This document shows, piece by piece, positions 40,967 through 50,451 of a DNA stretch of 64,000 nucleotides. Source of the stretch: Acinetobacter tjernbergiae DSM 14971 = CIP 107465. GTDB taxonomy: Bacteria; Pseudomonadota; Gammaproteobacteria; Pseudomonadales; Moraxellaceae. Within the stretch, counting starts at the first letter, position 1. Each line of letters begins with the position of its first letter. The stretch lies in contig NZ_KB894354.1 in assembly GCF_000374425.1 (NCBI RefSeq), forward strand, positions 203,962 through 267,961, given 5' to 3'. Below the pieces are notes generated by a model. The model worked only from the letters and a program-made list of their open reading frames with translations, was not told the origin of the DNA and made no database searches. A program made the position numbers and the translations under genes.

Positions 40967-40995
40967 AAAAGAGCTTGTTCAGCTCTTTTTTTATT
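40967..40995 (+). terminator. Intrinsic terminator after lptB
   Basis: AAAAGAGCT and AGCTCTTTT form a 9-base stem with a 5-base loop and a T tail. Confidence 0.87.
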
Positions 40996-41231
40996 TTTAA
41001 AACTGTAAAAATAATTAATATTTTATTTGTTTTTTATGTTTATTATTTTTTATATTATTGAATTTTATTATTTTTTATTTTATTTATTCTGTATTTTTTG
41101 TGATTAGTGTTTAAATATTTTATAAAAATAACTGATTATAAGCGTGTGAATTAATATTTAGAGCATAGTGTTTTTTCTAAAAAAGTGAGTAGAATGAATT
41201 GGCTTTTTAATCATAACAATATGAAAAGAAT
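40996..41231. other. Extremely AT-rich promoter region of the secretion operon
   Basis: About 235 bases, almost entirely A and T at 41000-41115. No gene. It separates the lptB terminator from the secretion operon and must hold its promoter. Such composition is typical of H-NS-bound regions (inference). Confidence 0.45.
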
Positions 41232-42767
41232 ATGAGTGTCAAGAACGATAGAAAGGTAGACAATGGATTTCTTGAAATATGCAAAGATTTCAAATTGTTA
41301 GTGTGTATTGTGGCTTTGTCTGCACAAACTGTGTATGCAAACACACCTAGTGAACAATACCACACTTTAAAAAACAATTTATCTCAGCTATTTGCGCCTA
41401 AAAGTAGTGACGAATTTAAAACTGCATATATGCAACAATTAAGTAACTTTTCTGTGGATTCATCAATCACTGATTTACCTGTTGTTGGTTCAGGGCACCC
41501 CGTGGATGTTATTCCAGCAGCATTATGGCAAAGCCAGATTAAATTATTAAAAGATGCGGTAAAAATTGCGGTTCAAAGAAATCCTGAAATTTCTCAAACT
41601 TTAGCAACTTTAGCAGCGCAGAATGCAAATATTGATGTTGCGAAAGCGGGGTATTATCCGCAGATTACTGGAGGGGTGAATACTGGTGATTTGACACGAA
41701 AAGGCGAACGTGGTCGGCAAATACTGGCTTTAAATGCAACACAAATGCTTTATGACTTTGGTAAAGTTAAGTCCAATGTGAATACTGAACAAGCGAAATT
41801 AATTGTTGAACAAGCAAATGTTTTAGTCAAAATTGATGATATTGCATTGGATGTTGCACAGACAATTATTAACATTCAGCGATATCAAAAACTTATAAAA
41901 ATTGCGAACCAACAAATAGTTGGTATTACGCGTATTCAGGAAATGGCAAATTTAAGAGCTAAAGCCGGGATTAGTAGTCAAGCAGATCCAGTTCAAGCGC
42001 AATCTTATTTACAATCAGCTCAATCAGCATTGATTGCTCAGCAGTCCTTATTGGGACAATATCAACAGCATTTACATACTATTTTAGGTTTTGATGCTAG
42101 TGCAACTCAATGGGCTGTTCCTGAAGATTTAGTCCAACAATCAGATTTATATGCTGCACCACAATTTAATATCGTTCCACAAATGATTGCTGCACAAGCA
42201 GGCATTGCTGTGGCTCGTTCGCAAAAACAGCAAACACAATTAAGCCGTTATCCAACCTTATCTGTTAAGGGAGAATTAAGCCAAGCTTTACATGGTAAAA
42301 ATCCCAATAATGATAAAGAAGGTGGTTTTGACAGTGCGATTATGTTTGAGGCAAGTAGTCAATTTTATCAAGGTGGAGCGACTTCTTCACAAATAAAGGC
42401 AGCTAGTTTTGCAGAAGAAGCAGCGAAAGCACAAGTAAATGCGGTTTATCTAAAAGTACTTGACCAAATTCGTACGAGTCGAGAACAAATTGAAAATAGA
42501 CAAAGACAAATGCAAGTTCTCATGAGTCGCCAAGCAACAACAGTGAGAACGAAAGAGCTTTATCAAGAACAATATAAATTAGGAACCCGATCACTTGTAG
42601 ATTTATTAAATGCTGAACAAGCGATTCATGGTGCAAATTCGGAATTAGAAACTGCACGTTATGATATTTATAACAGTATTGCTCAGTATATAGCGACCAC
42701 AGGGCGTTCGCGTCAAGCCTACGACTTAAATAATATTCAAATTCAGGGGTTTGAAGTTCAGCCATGA
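41232..42767 (+). CDS. TolC-family outer-membrane channel of a type I secretion system
   Basis: An outer-membrane efflux protein of 511 residues. It has a signal region (LLVCIVALSAQTVYA-NT), an unusual N-terminal insert of about 90 residues, and then two OEP repeats of long helices and strands (DAVKIAVQRNPEISQTLA, AKAGYYPQITGG, LYDFGKVKSN, then RYPTLSVKGELSQ, LYQEQYKLGTRSLVDLLNAEQA). This is the layout of LapE/AggA-type channels. It overlaps the ATPase gene by four bases. The exact start is uncertain, as the first 30 codons before the leader are not typical. Confidence 0.88.
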   Translation: MSVKNDRKVDNGFLEICKDFKLLVCIVALSAQTVYANTPSEQYHTLKNNLSQLFAPKSSDEFKTAYMQQLSNFSVDSSITDLPVVGSGHPVDVIPAALWQSQIKLLKDAVKIAVQRNPEISQTLATLAAQNANIDVAKAGYYPQITGGVNTGDLTRKGERGRQILALNATQMLYDFGKVKSNVNTEQAKLIVEQANVLVKIDDIALDVAQTIINIQRYQKLIKIANQQIVGITRIQEMANLRAKAGISSQADPVQAQSYLQSAQSALIAQQSLLGQYQQHLHTILGFDASATQWAVPEDLVQQSDLYAAPQFNIVPQMIAAQAGIAVARSQKQQTQLSRYPTLSVKGELSQALHGKNPNNDKEGGFDSAIMFEASSQFYQGGATSSQIKAASFAEEAAKAQVNAVYLKVLDQIRTSREQIENRQRQMQVLMSRQATTVRTKELYQEQYKLGTRSLVDLLNAEQAIHGANSELETARYDIYNSIAQYIATTGRSRQAYDLNNIQIQGFEVQP

Positions 42768-44905
42768 TGACAAAAATAAACTATCAGCCTTGGTTACAAG
42801 CGGTATTAACGATTGCAAAGCATTATCGAATAGAGCCCTCTGAAGAAAGAGTTCGTTTACAACTTGATTGGAATCAGAACCAAAATTTAGACGAAATCTT
42901 ATTATTAATGAGTCGGCAGGTCGGACTTAACTTACGGAAAGTTAAATTTAGCGATGAAGTTGTAAATCCTTGGCGATTACCAGTGATTGTTGAATTTAAT
43001 GATGGTCAAGTGGGTGTGATTGATAAAGCGGATACTGATGGTAATGTCAGTATTCAACTAAGTGGTGATCAGGGGCTGTCACAAAAATTTGTAGTAGATT
43101 CACTTAAGCATATTGTCAAAAATATTTATGTGCTTCGCCCAGAAAAATCAGTTCCTGATGCGCGTATTGATGAATACATTAAGCCTTATGAAGCCAGTTG
43201 GTTTTGGTCGATTGTATTGCAAGATTGGAAACGTTATATCGATATTATGTTTGCCTCATTAATGGCAAATATTTTGGCTTTAGCAACGATTATTTTCTCA
43301 ATGCAAGTCTATGACCGAGTTGTTCCATCACAATCCATTCCTACGCTATGGGTACTTGCGGGTGGAGTATTTATTGCTGCAATCTTTGAATTTGTACTTC
43401 GTGTTGCCCGTGTTTATTTATCTGATATTATTGGGAAACGTGCAGATTTACGTGTTTCAGATCGTGTATTTGGCCATGCTTTAAGAATAAAAAATAGTGA
43501 ACGTTCCAAATCAACAGGTACATTCATTTCGCAAATTCGTGAGCTTGAGGGGGTTCGCGATCTTGTTACTTCTACGACAATGGGGGCAATTGCTGATTTG
43601 CCATTCTTCTTTTTGTTTCTGGTTATCTTTGCGATTATTGGTGGAAACTTATTTTGGGTAATGTTGCTTGTTGTACCTTTGATGATTCTACCTGGTATTT
43701 TGGTACAAAAAAAATTAGCACAACTTGCGCAAGAAGGTATGCGTGAATCTTCAATTCGTAATGCAATTCTAGTTGAGGCTGTACAAGGAATTGAAGATAT
43801 TAAGCTATTACGAGCAGAGTCTCGGTTCCAAAACCAGTGGAATCATATGAATGAAGTGTCGGCAGATATTAGTATGCAGCAACGTAAAATCGTTGGCGTA
43901 CTAACAGCGTGGACACAAAAAATTCAAGGTTTAACCTATGCAGCTGTAATTTTGGTAGGTTGTTTTGCCGTGATGGATGGTGAGATGACAACAGGTGCTT
44001 TAGTTGCTTGTTCGATTTTATCGTCACGAATGCTTGCTCCAATATCTCAGATTACGGGTATTTTGGGACGTTTACAACAGGCAAAAGTTGCTAAGAAAAG
44101 TCTTGATGAACTCATGCAAAAATCTGTTGATCAGGCTGATCAGGCTCATTTAGTTCATAAAGAGGTTCTAAACGGGGATTATGAACTTAAAAATGTGATG
44201 TTCCAATATACAGAAGACGATCCACGTCCAAGCCTTGCTGTGCGCCAGTTAAAGATTAAAGCAGGCGAAAAAATTGCGATATTGGGGCGTAATGGGGCTG
44301 GAAAGTCTACGTTATTACAAATCCTCTCAGCTATGCAATTTCCAACGAATGGTTCAGTCCATCTTGATGGATTAGATATTAGCTTAATTGATCCTGCAGA
44401 CGTTCGTCGTGATATGGGATTGTTAAATCAAAATGCACATTTATTTTATGGCACAATTCGTGAAAATTTAACCCTTGGTGCGCCTTTATCACGTGATGAA
44501 GATATTCTAAAAGTACTAAAAGTGACAGGGGCCTTAGCTTTTGTACAAGAAAAAAAAGAAGGTTTGGATCATTTGGTATTAGAAGGTGGTGTTGGTTTTT
44601 CTGGTGGGCAACGACAAGCTTTGTTATTGGCTCGCTTACTCATTCGTCAACCGAATATTTTGCTCTTAGATGAGCCAACTGCTGCAATTGACGATGTAGC
44701 TGAAAAACAACTAATTGATCATCTTAAAGGATGGCTTGCAAATCGAACATTAGTCGTTGCAACACATCGTCGGGCCGTTTTGGAATTGGTTGATCGCATA
44801 ATTGTGATGAGCGATGGTAAAGTGGTTATGGATGGTCCACGTGATCAAGTATTAAACCAGTCTGCTGTACAACAAAAACAAATTAAGCAAGGGGAAGATT
44901 CATGA
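42764..44905 (+). CDS. Type I secretion ABC transporter, permease and ATPase (LapB-like)
   Basis: A 713-residue exporter. Residues 1-130 form a C39-like domain that lacks a catalytic cysteine, as in exporters of long RTX adhesins; residues 150-430 hold six membrane segments (SLMANILALATIIFSMQVYDRVVP); the ATPase domain has Walker A GRNGAGKST near residue 508, the signature FSGGQRQALLLARL and Walker B ILLLDEPTAAID. Its start overlaps the TolC-like gene and its end overlaps the adaptor gene, so all three are coupled. The closest known type is LapB, which moves large adhesins. Confidence 0.92.
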   Translation: MMTKINYQPWLQAVLTIAKHYRIEPSEERVRLQLDWNQNQNLDEILLLMSRQVGLNLRKVKFSDEVVNPWRLPVIVEFNDGQVGVIDKADTDGNVSIQLSGDQGLSQKFVVDSLKHIVKNIYVLRPEKSVPDARIDEYIKPYEASWFWSIVLQDWKRYIDIMFASLMANILALATIIFSMQVYDRVVPSQSIPTLWVLAGGVFIAAIFEFVLRVARVYLSDIIGKRADLRVSDRVFGHALRIKNSERSKSTGTFISQIRELEGVRDLVTSTTMGAIADLPFFFLFLVIFAIIGGNLFWVMLLVVPLMILPGILVQKKLAQLAQEGMRESSIRNAILVEAVQGIEDIKLLRAESRFQNQWNHMNEVSADISMQQRKIVGVLTAWTQKIQGLTYAAVILVGCFAVMDGEMTTGALVACSILSSRMLAPISQITGILGRLQQAKVAKKSLDELMQKSVDQADQAHLVHKEVLNGDYELKNVMFQYTEDDPRPSLAVRQLKIKAGEKIAILGRNGAGKSTLLQILSAMQFPTNGSVHLDGLDISLIDPADVRRDMGLLNQNAHLFYGTIRENLTLGAPLSRDEDILKVLKVTGALAFVQEKKEGLDHLVLEGGVGFSGGQRQALLLARLLIRQPNILLLDEPTAAIDDVAEKQLIDHLKGWLANRTLVVATHRRAVLELVDRIIVMSDGKVVMDGPRDQVLNQSAVQQKQIKQGEDS

Positions 44906-46089
44906 GCGAACAACAAGTGAATAGCCGTTCAATGAATGTTTCCTATAAAGAACCAAAGTTACCACGCTCTAGCTTCGTGATCTGGATTGTTGGTATCGGT
45001 TTACTTGTTCTTTTAATTTGGGCTTGGGTGTTTAATTTAGAAGAAGTTTCTACGGGTACGGGTAAAGTTATTCCATCCTCTAAAGAGCAAATTATTCAAT
45101 CGCTTGAGGGTGGGATTCTGACGAAATTAGATGTACAAGAAGGTGATATTGTGCAAAAAGGGGAGGTTCTTGCACAACTTGATCCAACTCGGTTTGCTTC
45201 AAACGTTGGCGAATCAAAGTCCTTGCTAGTTTCGGCTCAAGCCACAGCAGCTCGTTTACGTGCTGAAGTGAATGGTACACCTCTAGTTTTTCCTGAAGAG
45301 GTTTTAAAAGAGCCAAAATTAGCGCAAGAAGAAACAGCACTATATTATTCACGCCGTGAAAATCTTGAAGAATCATTAGCAGGTTTCCAACAAGCACTCA
45401 AACTTGTACAACAAGAGTTGGTTATGACTGAACCTTTGGTTGCCAAAGGTGCAGCAAGTGAAGTTGAAGTTCTTAGGTTGAAACGTGAAGCAAATGATCT
45501 ACAGAATAAAATGAATGATACACGTAACCAGTATTACGTTAAGGCTAGAGAGGAGCTTTCTAAATCTAATACTGATATTCAAACACAACAACAAGTGGTG
45601 ATGGGACGGAGTGATAGTTTACATAGAGCTGTTTTCAAAGCACCTGTTAGAGGTATTGTAAAAGAAATTGATGTCACAACTTTAGGTGGAGTCATTCCAC
45701 AAAATGGTAAGTTAATGACCATTGTACCTTTAGAAGATAAATTATTAATTGAGGCACGTATTTCCCCAAGAGATATTGCATTCATTCGCCCAGGACAAGA
45801 AGCATTAGTAAAAATTACAGCCTATGACTATTCAATTTATGGTGGTTTAAAAGGCAAAGTGACGGTTATTTCACCTGATACAATTCGAGATGAAGTCAAG
45901 CAAGATCAATTTTACTATCGGGTCTATATCCGCACAGATTCTGATAAACTTCATAATAAAATCGGTAAGGCATTTGGTATTACTCCTGGTATGGTAGCGA
46001 CTGTTGATATTCGTACGGGGGAGAAAACAGTAATGGACTATTTATTAAAACCCTTCAATAAAGCAAAAGAAGCCTTACGCGAACGTTAA
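44902..46089 (+). CDS. HlyD-family membrane fusion protein (LapC-like)
   Basis: The periplasmic adaptor joining the ABC exporter to the outer-membrane channel. One N-terminal membrane segment (VIWIVGIGLLVLLIWAWVF), then the lipoyl half-motif (STGTGKVIPSSKEQIIQSLEGGILTKL pattern), a coiled-coil arm (residues about 95-225), the second lipoyl half (VFKAPVRGIVKEIDVTTLGG) and the beta-barrel domain with the HlyD signature near the C-terminus. 395 residues. It ends with a terminator. Confidence 0.93.
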   Translation: MSEQQVNSRSMNVSYKEPKLPRSSFVIWIVGIGLLVLLIWAWVFNLEEVSTGTGKVIPSSKEQIIQSLEGGILTKLDVQEGDIVQKGEVLAQLDPTRFASNVGESKSLLVSAQATAARLRAEVNGTPLVFPEEVLKEPKLAQEETALYYSRRENLEESLAGFQQALKLVQQELVMTEPLVAKGAASEVEVLRLKREANDLQNKMNDTRNQYYVKAREELSKSNTDIQTQQQVVMGRSDSLHRAVFKAPVRGIVKEIDVTTLGGVIPQNGKLMTIVPLEDKLLIEARISPRDIAFIRPGQEALVKITAYDYSIYGGLKGKVTVISPDTIRDEVKQDQFYYRVYIRTDSDKLHNKIGKAFGITPGMVATVDIRTGEKTVMDYLLKPFNKAKEALRER

Positions 46090-46104
46090 TTATGATGTAG
46101 CCCA

Positions 46105-46130
46105 AACCTCGCTTGATGCGAGGTTTTTTA
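46105..46130 (+). terminator. Intrinsic terminator after the secretion operon
   Basis: AACCTCGC / GCGAGGTT stem with a 4-base loop and a T6 tail. Confidence 0.88.
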
Positions 46131-46172
46131 TTTTGGTGTGAAAAGTTATAATTCCTTTTTAAGTTTGTATTT

Positions 46173-46781
46173 ATGTTTATGCCTTTCACCATTGCCAATA
46201 CGGTAACTTTTGAAGAAGACATTAAAAAAAGTCGCTTCCAAGCGATTGCTGCAATTGTTGAAAATGAGCAGCAAGTTAAAACTTTTTTAGAACAACGCAA
46301 AGATATTTCAACGACACATCAATGTTGGGCATGGAAAATTGGACATCATGTTCGGTTTAATGATGATGGTGAACCCTCTGGCACAGCAGGTCGTCCCATT
46401 CTAGCGACAATCGAAGGCAATGACTTAACCAATGTCATCGTCTTGGTGAACCGTTGGTATGGCGGTATTAAGCTTGGTACAGGTGGTTTAGTTCGTGCCT
46501 ATGGTGGATGTGCAGGTCAATGTTTATTATTGGCTGAAAAAATTGAGTTGATTGAGAAAAAACAGATTCAATTTGCCTGCCTATTTAATGAATGGGCAAT
46601 TATTCAATATGAGTTGATGCAACAACAAATTGAATATCAAGAAAGTTACACTGAAACAGGTGTTCTTATTGAAGCACGAGTACAAGTACATCAAATTGAG
46701 CCTTTAAGGCATAAGCTCCAAGATGTTACACGTGGACGTGAATCGCTCAAGGTGATAGAGGAACAAGAAGATGACAACTGA
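46173..46781 (+). CDS. IMPACT/YigZ family protein
   Basis: A 202-residue member of the UPF0029/IMPACT family. The signature is intact: KKSRFQAIAAIV, THQCWAWKIG, DDGEPSGTAGRPILATIEG, and VNRWYGGIKLGTGGLVRAY. The C-terminal domain resembles ribosome-binding folds, and the family is linked to translation control. The ATG at 46173 or the one two codons later (MPFTIAN) could be used. Its end overlaps the acyltransferase gene by 11 bases, so the two are coupled. Confidence 0.87.
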   Translation: MFMPFTIANTVTFEEDIKKSRFQAIAAIVENEQQVKTFLEQRKDISTTHQCWAWKIGHHVRFNDDGEPSGTAGRPILATIEGNDLTNVIVLVNRWYGGIKLGTGGLVRAYGGCAGQCLLLAEKIELIEKKQIQFACLFNEWAIIQYELMQQQIEYQESYTETGVLIEARVQVHQIEPLRHKLQDVTRGRESLKVIEEQEDDN

Positions 46782-47388
46782 TCCTTTATTAAAGTATCGA
46801 GAACAACATAAGCATCGTTTGAATTATATGCCTTGGTTGTACTGGTCGCTTAAGGCGAAGCATCGAGAATGGGCCGAAGCATGGCAAGCTGAATATCAAG
46901 CTTATTTGATGGAAATGGAAACGATCGAGATTGGTAAAAATTGTTTTATTTCCCCTTTAGCGCATATTTTTGCTGAACGTGGCCGTAAGATCACGATTGG
47001 AGATAATACCTTTATTGCAGCCGATTGTACTTTACATGGCCCTTTAGAGATTGGTAACGAGGTTGCGATTAACCATCATTGTATTTTAGATGGTGGGCGG
47101 GCAGGGATTAAATTACATGATCAAGTCAGAATTGCAGCTTATAGTCATTTATATGCATTTGATCATGGCATGGGTTTAGACCGACCGCTATACCAGCAGC
47201 CTGTCACGTCCAAAGGGATTGAGATTGGACGAGATGTTTGGTTAGGTGCTCATGTTGGTATAAAAGATGGTGTGAAAATAGGGCATCATGCTGTTGTTGG
47301 AATGAATAGTATGGTCACAAAAGATATTGAAGATTTTGCAATTGTTGCTGGTAATCCAGCTCAATTCATTCGTTATCGCACTGAATAA
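46771..47388 (+). CDS. Hexapeptide-repeat acyltransferase
   Basis: A 205-residue left-handed beta-helix protein. After an N-terminal helical part (YMPWLYWSLKAKHREWAEAW), the hexapeptide pattern runs through ITIGDNTFIAADCTLHGPLEIGNEVAINH-type coils, with the active-site-like histidine in YAFDHGMG and the end IVAGNPAQFIRY typical of O-acetyltransferases. The acceptor is unknown. It is translationally coupled to the IMPACT gene. Confidence 0.85.
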   Translation: MTTDPLLKYREQHKHRLNYMPWLYWSLKAKHREWAEAWQAEYQAYLMEMETIEIGKNCFISPLAHIFAERGRKITIGDNTFIAADCTLHGPLEIGNEVAINHHCILDGGRAGIKLHDQVRIAAYSHLYAFDHGMGLDRPLYQQPVTSKGIEIGRDVWLGAHVGIKDGVKIGHHAVVGMNSMVTKDIEDFAIVAGNPAQFIRYRTE

Positions 47389-47502
47389 AATCAATTAAAA
47401 GCTCATTAGATTCTATACATAAATTTAACCCACCATGCTTTGATCTGTGATAAGTTAAAAATAAGTAGAAGACCTAAGGTATATACCTAAAGAGAGGCGA
47501 AA

Positions 47503-48345
47503 ATGAACCGTGTAATTGCATGTATCGATTCTTCACCCTGTATTGATGCTGTTGCAGAAGCGGCGGTTTGGGTTGCAAAACAAACCCAAAGAGAATTAGT
47601 ACTGTTGCAAATCTTGGATTATTATCCTGCAAGCTATCATTTAGGTGAAATTAGTGGTGTGATTGGTTTTGAAAGTAATGCGATGTTACTGAAAGAGCTA
47701 GCCGAACTAGAGCAAAAGCAAAGTGAACTCGCGCTTGATTATAGTAACAATTTACTCAAGCATATTTCAGAACTCATAGAGAAACAATACGATTTAACCA
47801 GTACCAAGATTCAAGAAAAGGGCGATTTTCTTGAACAAAGTTTTAACATCTTGAAAGAAAATGATGTTGTGATTATTGGTCGTGTTGGTGAGCGAGCAGC
47901 AGAAAAGAATAAGCCCATAGGCAGCAATGTTGAAAACTTTATTCGTGGTGCAAACTGTACAGTGATTACCGTGGGTGAGCATTTTGAACCACCGAAACGC
48001 TTTATTTTCGCTTATGAATATTCACCGACCTGTCAAAAGATGATGCAACGTATAGCTCAAAGTGACTTATTGAAAAAATTACAATGCCATTTGCTGTATG
48101 TGGGTGATCATCCTGAAATGTTGGCTGAGCCTGAAAAATATTTAAAAAATGCGGGTTTAGATGTTATACCCGTTTATCGTTATGGTGATGTTGCACAAAA
48201 TATTCTTGAATATCAAAGAGAACATGATATTCAACTGATTGTTTTAGGTGCTTTTAGCCATAGTAAAATTCATCAATTTTTCTTGGGGAGTATCACCACA
48301 ACGATCTTCCGAAATGCCAATGTACCCTTACTCGTTGCTAAGTGA
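47503..48345 (+). CDS. Tandem universal stress protein
   Basis: Two UspA domains in one chain of 280 residues. The first ends with IIGRVGERAAEKNKPIGSN and FIRGANCTVITVG; the second, shorter one ends with VLGAFSHSKIHQFFLGSITTTIFRNANVPLLVA. The G-x-x-G-x9-G-S/T ATP-binding pattern is visible in both in diverged form. Such proteins help survival in starvation and stress. AGAGAGGCG precedes the ATG. It converges with the O-methyltransferase across the DnaA-box-like cluster. Confidence 0.88.
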   Translation: MNRVIACIDSSPCIDAVAEAAVWVAKQTQRELVLLQILDYYPASYHLGEISGVIGFESNAMLLKELAELEQKQSELALDYSNNLLKHISELIEKQYDLTSTKIQEKGDFLEQSFNILKENDVVIIGRVGERAAEKNKPIGSNVENFIRGANCTVITVGEHFEPPKRFIFAYEYSPTCQKMMQRIAQSDLLKKLQCHLLYVGDHPEMLAEPEKYLKNAGLDVIPVYRYGDVAQNILEYQREHDIQLIVLGAFSHSKIHQFFLGSITTTIFRNANVPLLVAK

Positions 48346-48364
48346 TTCATTTTATTCCATATAG

Positions 48365-48412
48365 TTATCCGCAATTACTGTGGATAACTATATGGAAAAG
48401 CACTGTGGATAA
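48365..48412. promoter_or_regulatory. Cluster of three DnaA-box-like sites
   Basis: TTATCCGCA (48365-48373), TGTGGATAA (48379-48387) and TGTGGATAA (48404-48412). The last two are perfect DnaA boxes on the minus strand and the first differs at one position. They lie between converging genes, where no promoter is expected. Boxes one and two are inverted and are part of a 14-base perfect stem at 48357-48370 and 48382-48395, but no T tail follows, so it is not a normal terminator. Confidence 0.55.
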
Positions 48413-48464
48413 ATATAATACATTGATATTAAACAACTAATTTTTTTAGATTGTTTTTTGATCT

Positions 48465-49139
48465 TTATTTCACAATCGCAATTGCAAAGCCATCATGTCC
48501 CTTTGAGCCAACTGTTTGTAATGCGGTGCAAGACAAAAGTTGAGGATGATCTTTTAATGCTGTGAATGCTTCACGAATGCCTTCAATACTAGGCTTCTTA
48601 TTATTTTCATCTAAGATCGCACCTGCACGAATGACGTTATCAAGCACAATAATCGTTCCTGAATGAGAAAGTTGCAAGCTTAATTCAAAGTATTCACGAT
48701 AACTTTGCTTATCGGCATCAATAAAAATCAAATCAAAGGGTTCACTGCCTTCAGCAATGAGTTGCTTCATAATATCTGCACCACGACCTTTCTTTAGCTC
48801 GATATTGGTTGGCATCTTGGCAAAATCAATATTTTCCTGAGCAATAATGACGTGGGTATCTCGACCTTCTACCGTGAGTAGATAGCCATCTTCAGGTAAT
48901 GCTTTTGCAAGCCAAATGGTACTATAGGCACCAAAAGTTCCCAGTTCCAGTACCCGTTTGCATTGGTTCATCTGAATCAACATTTGCAAAAACATGCCTT
49001 GATTAGGCGCAACAGCCAAATGATTAGAAAATCCCTGCGTATCGGTATTGTCTAATGCATGTTGAAGTCTTGGGTCTGTGGGAATTAAATGTGAATTGAT
49101 ATAGTCATCAATGTCGGTCCACATCTGTTGCATAATCAA
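48465..49139 (-). CDS. Class I O-methyltransferase
   Basis: A 224-residue methyltransferase of the catechol/caffeoyl-CoA O-methyltransferase group. Motif I is VLELGTFGAYSTIWLAKAL, motif II TVEGRDTHV, and the metal-binding acid motif LIFIDADKQSYREY with IIVLDNVIRAG are all in place. Substrate unknown. The start could be two codons later (MQQMW). It converges with the universal stress gene. Confidence 0.87.
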   Translation of the reverse strand: MIMQQMWTDIDDYINSHLIPTDPRLQHALDNTDTQGFSNHLAVAPNQGMFLQMLIQMNQCKRVLELGTFGAYSTIWLAKALPEDGYLLTVEGRDTHVIIAQENIDFAKMPTNIELKKGRGADIMKQLIAEGSEPFDLIFIDADKQSYREYFELSLQLSHSGTIIVLDNVIRAGAILDENNKKPSIEGIREAFTALKDHPQLLSCTALQTVGSKGHDGFAIAIVK

Positions 49140-49226
49140 GTTTACCTACGAATCTGTTAGCTGCATTTTAAACATTTATGCTCAGAGTGCAATTTGATTA
49201 CTGAATTAATCAGTGTCATTGAAATG

Positions 49227-49253
49227 AAAAAGAGATCATCTCGATCTCTTTTG
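49227..49253 (-). terminator. Terminator after the M15 peptidase gene
   Basis: AAAAGAGAT and ATCTCTTTT pair across a 7-base loop, with a T-rich tail on the minus strand. Confidence 0.75.
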
Positions 49254-49271
49254 GGTTTAAGTCTATTTAAA

Positions 49272-49985
49272 TTAGAAGTTACACATTGAACTATTACGAG
49301 TGAGGTCAGGTCCCCAAGTTCGATAACCTTGAGTATCAATATGAATTTGACCAGAACTATATAAACCGATTCCGAGATCTAAGCTTTGACCATGCTGTAT
49401 CCAGAATTGGCATAATTTAAATTTAGTTTGTTCAATATAAGCGTAGTCTTGCGGTTGTGGCACTTCAGGGCCAATACGGAAATCGATGGCTGAATTAAAT
49501 AAATGTTTAGAAGAACCCGCACCACCTGCACATTGGTTTAATGGCAAATCACGATAAACGGAGGTTACTTCGAAATCGGTGAGAACTTTAGCAGCAATCA
49601 GATATTTAAAGACGCGTAAGGTTGAAAGTGAGTTATTCCATAGCTCACGATTTGGCACCATATATTCCGAACGACCACATTTTTGCCAATCTCGTGCAGT
49701 ACGTAATAATTCAAAACTTGGAATAATATGTGCAACATTATTACGATTTAAAAACTGCTCGTATTCACGAACACGTGCATAGTTTTCACCTTGATTGAGC
49801 CATTGACGGTAAGACGTAGGTTCAACTTTATTGGGAATTGGGCGAGTAAAAGTGATTTGTTCTTCAGGAATATAAATTCTTTTACCTTGATTTTGATTCA
49901 CTTTAGTGGCTGAACTGACACAACCGACCATCATCACAGGGATGATACAAAATGATAAGAGACCCTGTAATTTATTTCGCATCAT
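49272..49985 (-). CDS. Peptidase M15 family lipoprotein (D-Ala-D-Ala carboxypeptidase-like)
   Basis: A lipoprotein of about 237 residues with lipobox MVGC. The zinc site of the M15 family is visible: SSKHLFNSAIDFRI supplies the H-x6-D pair and GQIHIDTQGYRTWG the second histidine. Such enzymes trim peptidoglycan peptides; the exact bond is unknown. The longer reading begins at a GTG five codons upstream; I prefer the ATGs near 49985 as start of the signal peptide. It lies upstream of the O-methyltransferase on the same strand but with its own terminator. Confidence 0.82.
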   Translation of the reverse strand: MMRNKLQGLLSFCIIPVMMVGCVSSATKVNQNQGKRIYIPEEQITFTRPIPNKVEPTSYRQWLNQGENYARVREYEQFLNRNNVAHIIPSFELLRTARDWQKCGRSEYMVPNRELWNNSLSTLRVFKYLIAAKVLTDFEVTSVYRDLPLNQCAGGAGSSKHLFNSAIDFRIGPEVPQPQDYAYIEQTKFKLCQFWIQHGQSLDLGIGLYSSGQIHIDTQGYRTWGPDLTRNSSMCNF

Positions 49986-50087
49986 AAAAAGGTGGTTCAC
50001 AATCTATAGGTGATAGATGGATTATTTTAATGCAAAATAACGCACAGATAATGGTGCAATTGCAAAGAAATGTGTGATTCGAGTATA

Positions 50088-50117
50088 AAAAAAGACCAGT
50101 CTGTACTGGTCTTTTTT
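50088..50117 (-). terminator. Terminator after fdxA
   Basis: AAAAAAGACCAGT and ACTGGTCTTTTTT, a 13-base stem with a 4-base loop and T runs on both strands. Confidence 0.88.
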
Positions 50118-50121
50118 ATGA

Positions 50122-50451
50122 TTATTTTTCTAAATATTGCAATTTATTTGGTTTGCCGTTCCATTCTTCACGATCAGCAGGCTGTTCACCAATTTGAGTG
50201 ATGTTATTACCTGCCCATTTTTCAGAAAGTTCAGTATTGAGTTCAATAAAAACTTCTTGACCTTCTGGTAGCTCATCTTCAGAGAAAATAGCATTTGCTG
50301 GGCATTCAGGTTCACACAGTGCGCAGTCAATACATTCATCTGGATTGATCACGAGGAAGTTTGGACCTTCATAGAAACAATCTACAGGACAAACTTCAAC
50401 ACAGTCTTGATATTTACATTTAATACAATTTTCGGTGACAACAAAGGTCAT
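50122..50451 (-). CDS. fdxA: Seven-iron ferredoxin FdxA
   Basis: A 109-residue ferredoxin with one 3Fe-4S and one 4Fe-4S cluster. The first cysteine set is [21 protein letters not shown], where the second cysteine position of the 3Fe cluster follows the FdxA pattern, and the second is [13 protein letters not shown]. The C-terminal extension ([19 protein letters not shown]) is typical for the Pseudomonas/Azotobacter type. Partner enzymes are unknown. In many gammaproteobacteria fdxA lies next to mutS, as here, but on its own promoter. Confidence 0.96.
   Translation of the reverse strand: MTFVVTENCIKCKYQDCVEVCPVDCFYEGPNFLVINPDECIDCALCEPECPANAIFSEDELPEGQEVFIELNTELSEKWAGNNITQIGEQPADREEWNGKPNKLQYLEK

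Noticed and set aside
48357..48412. DnaA-box cluster as the chromosomal origin
   Set aside because: Only three boxes, no AT-rich unwinding repeats next to them, and none of dnaA, dnaN, gyrB, rpmH or gidA nearby.
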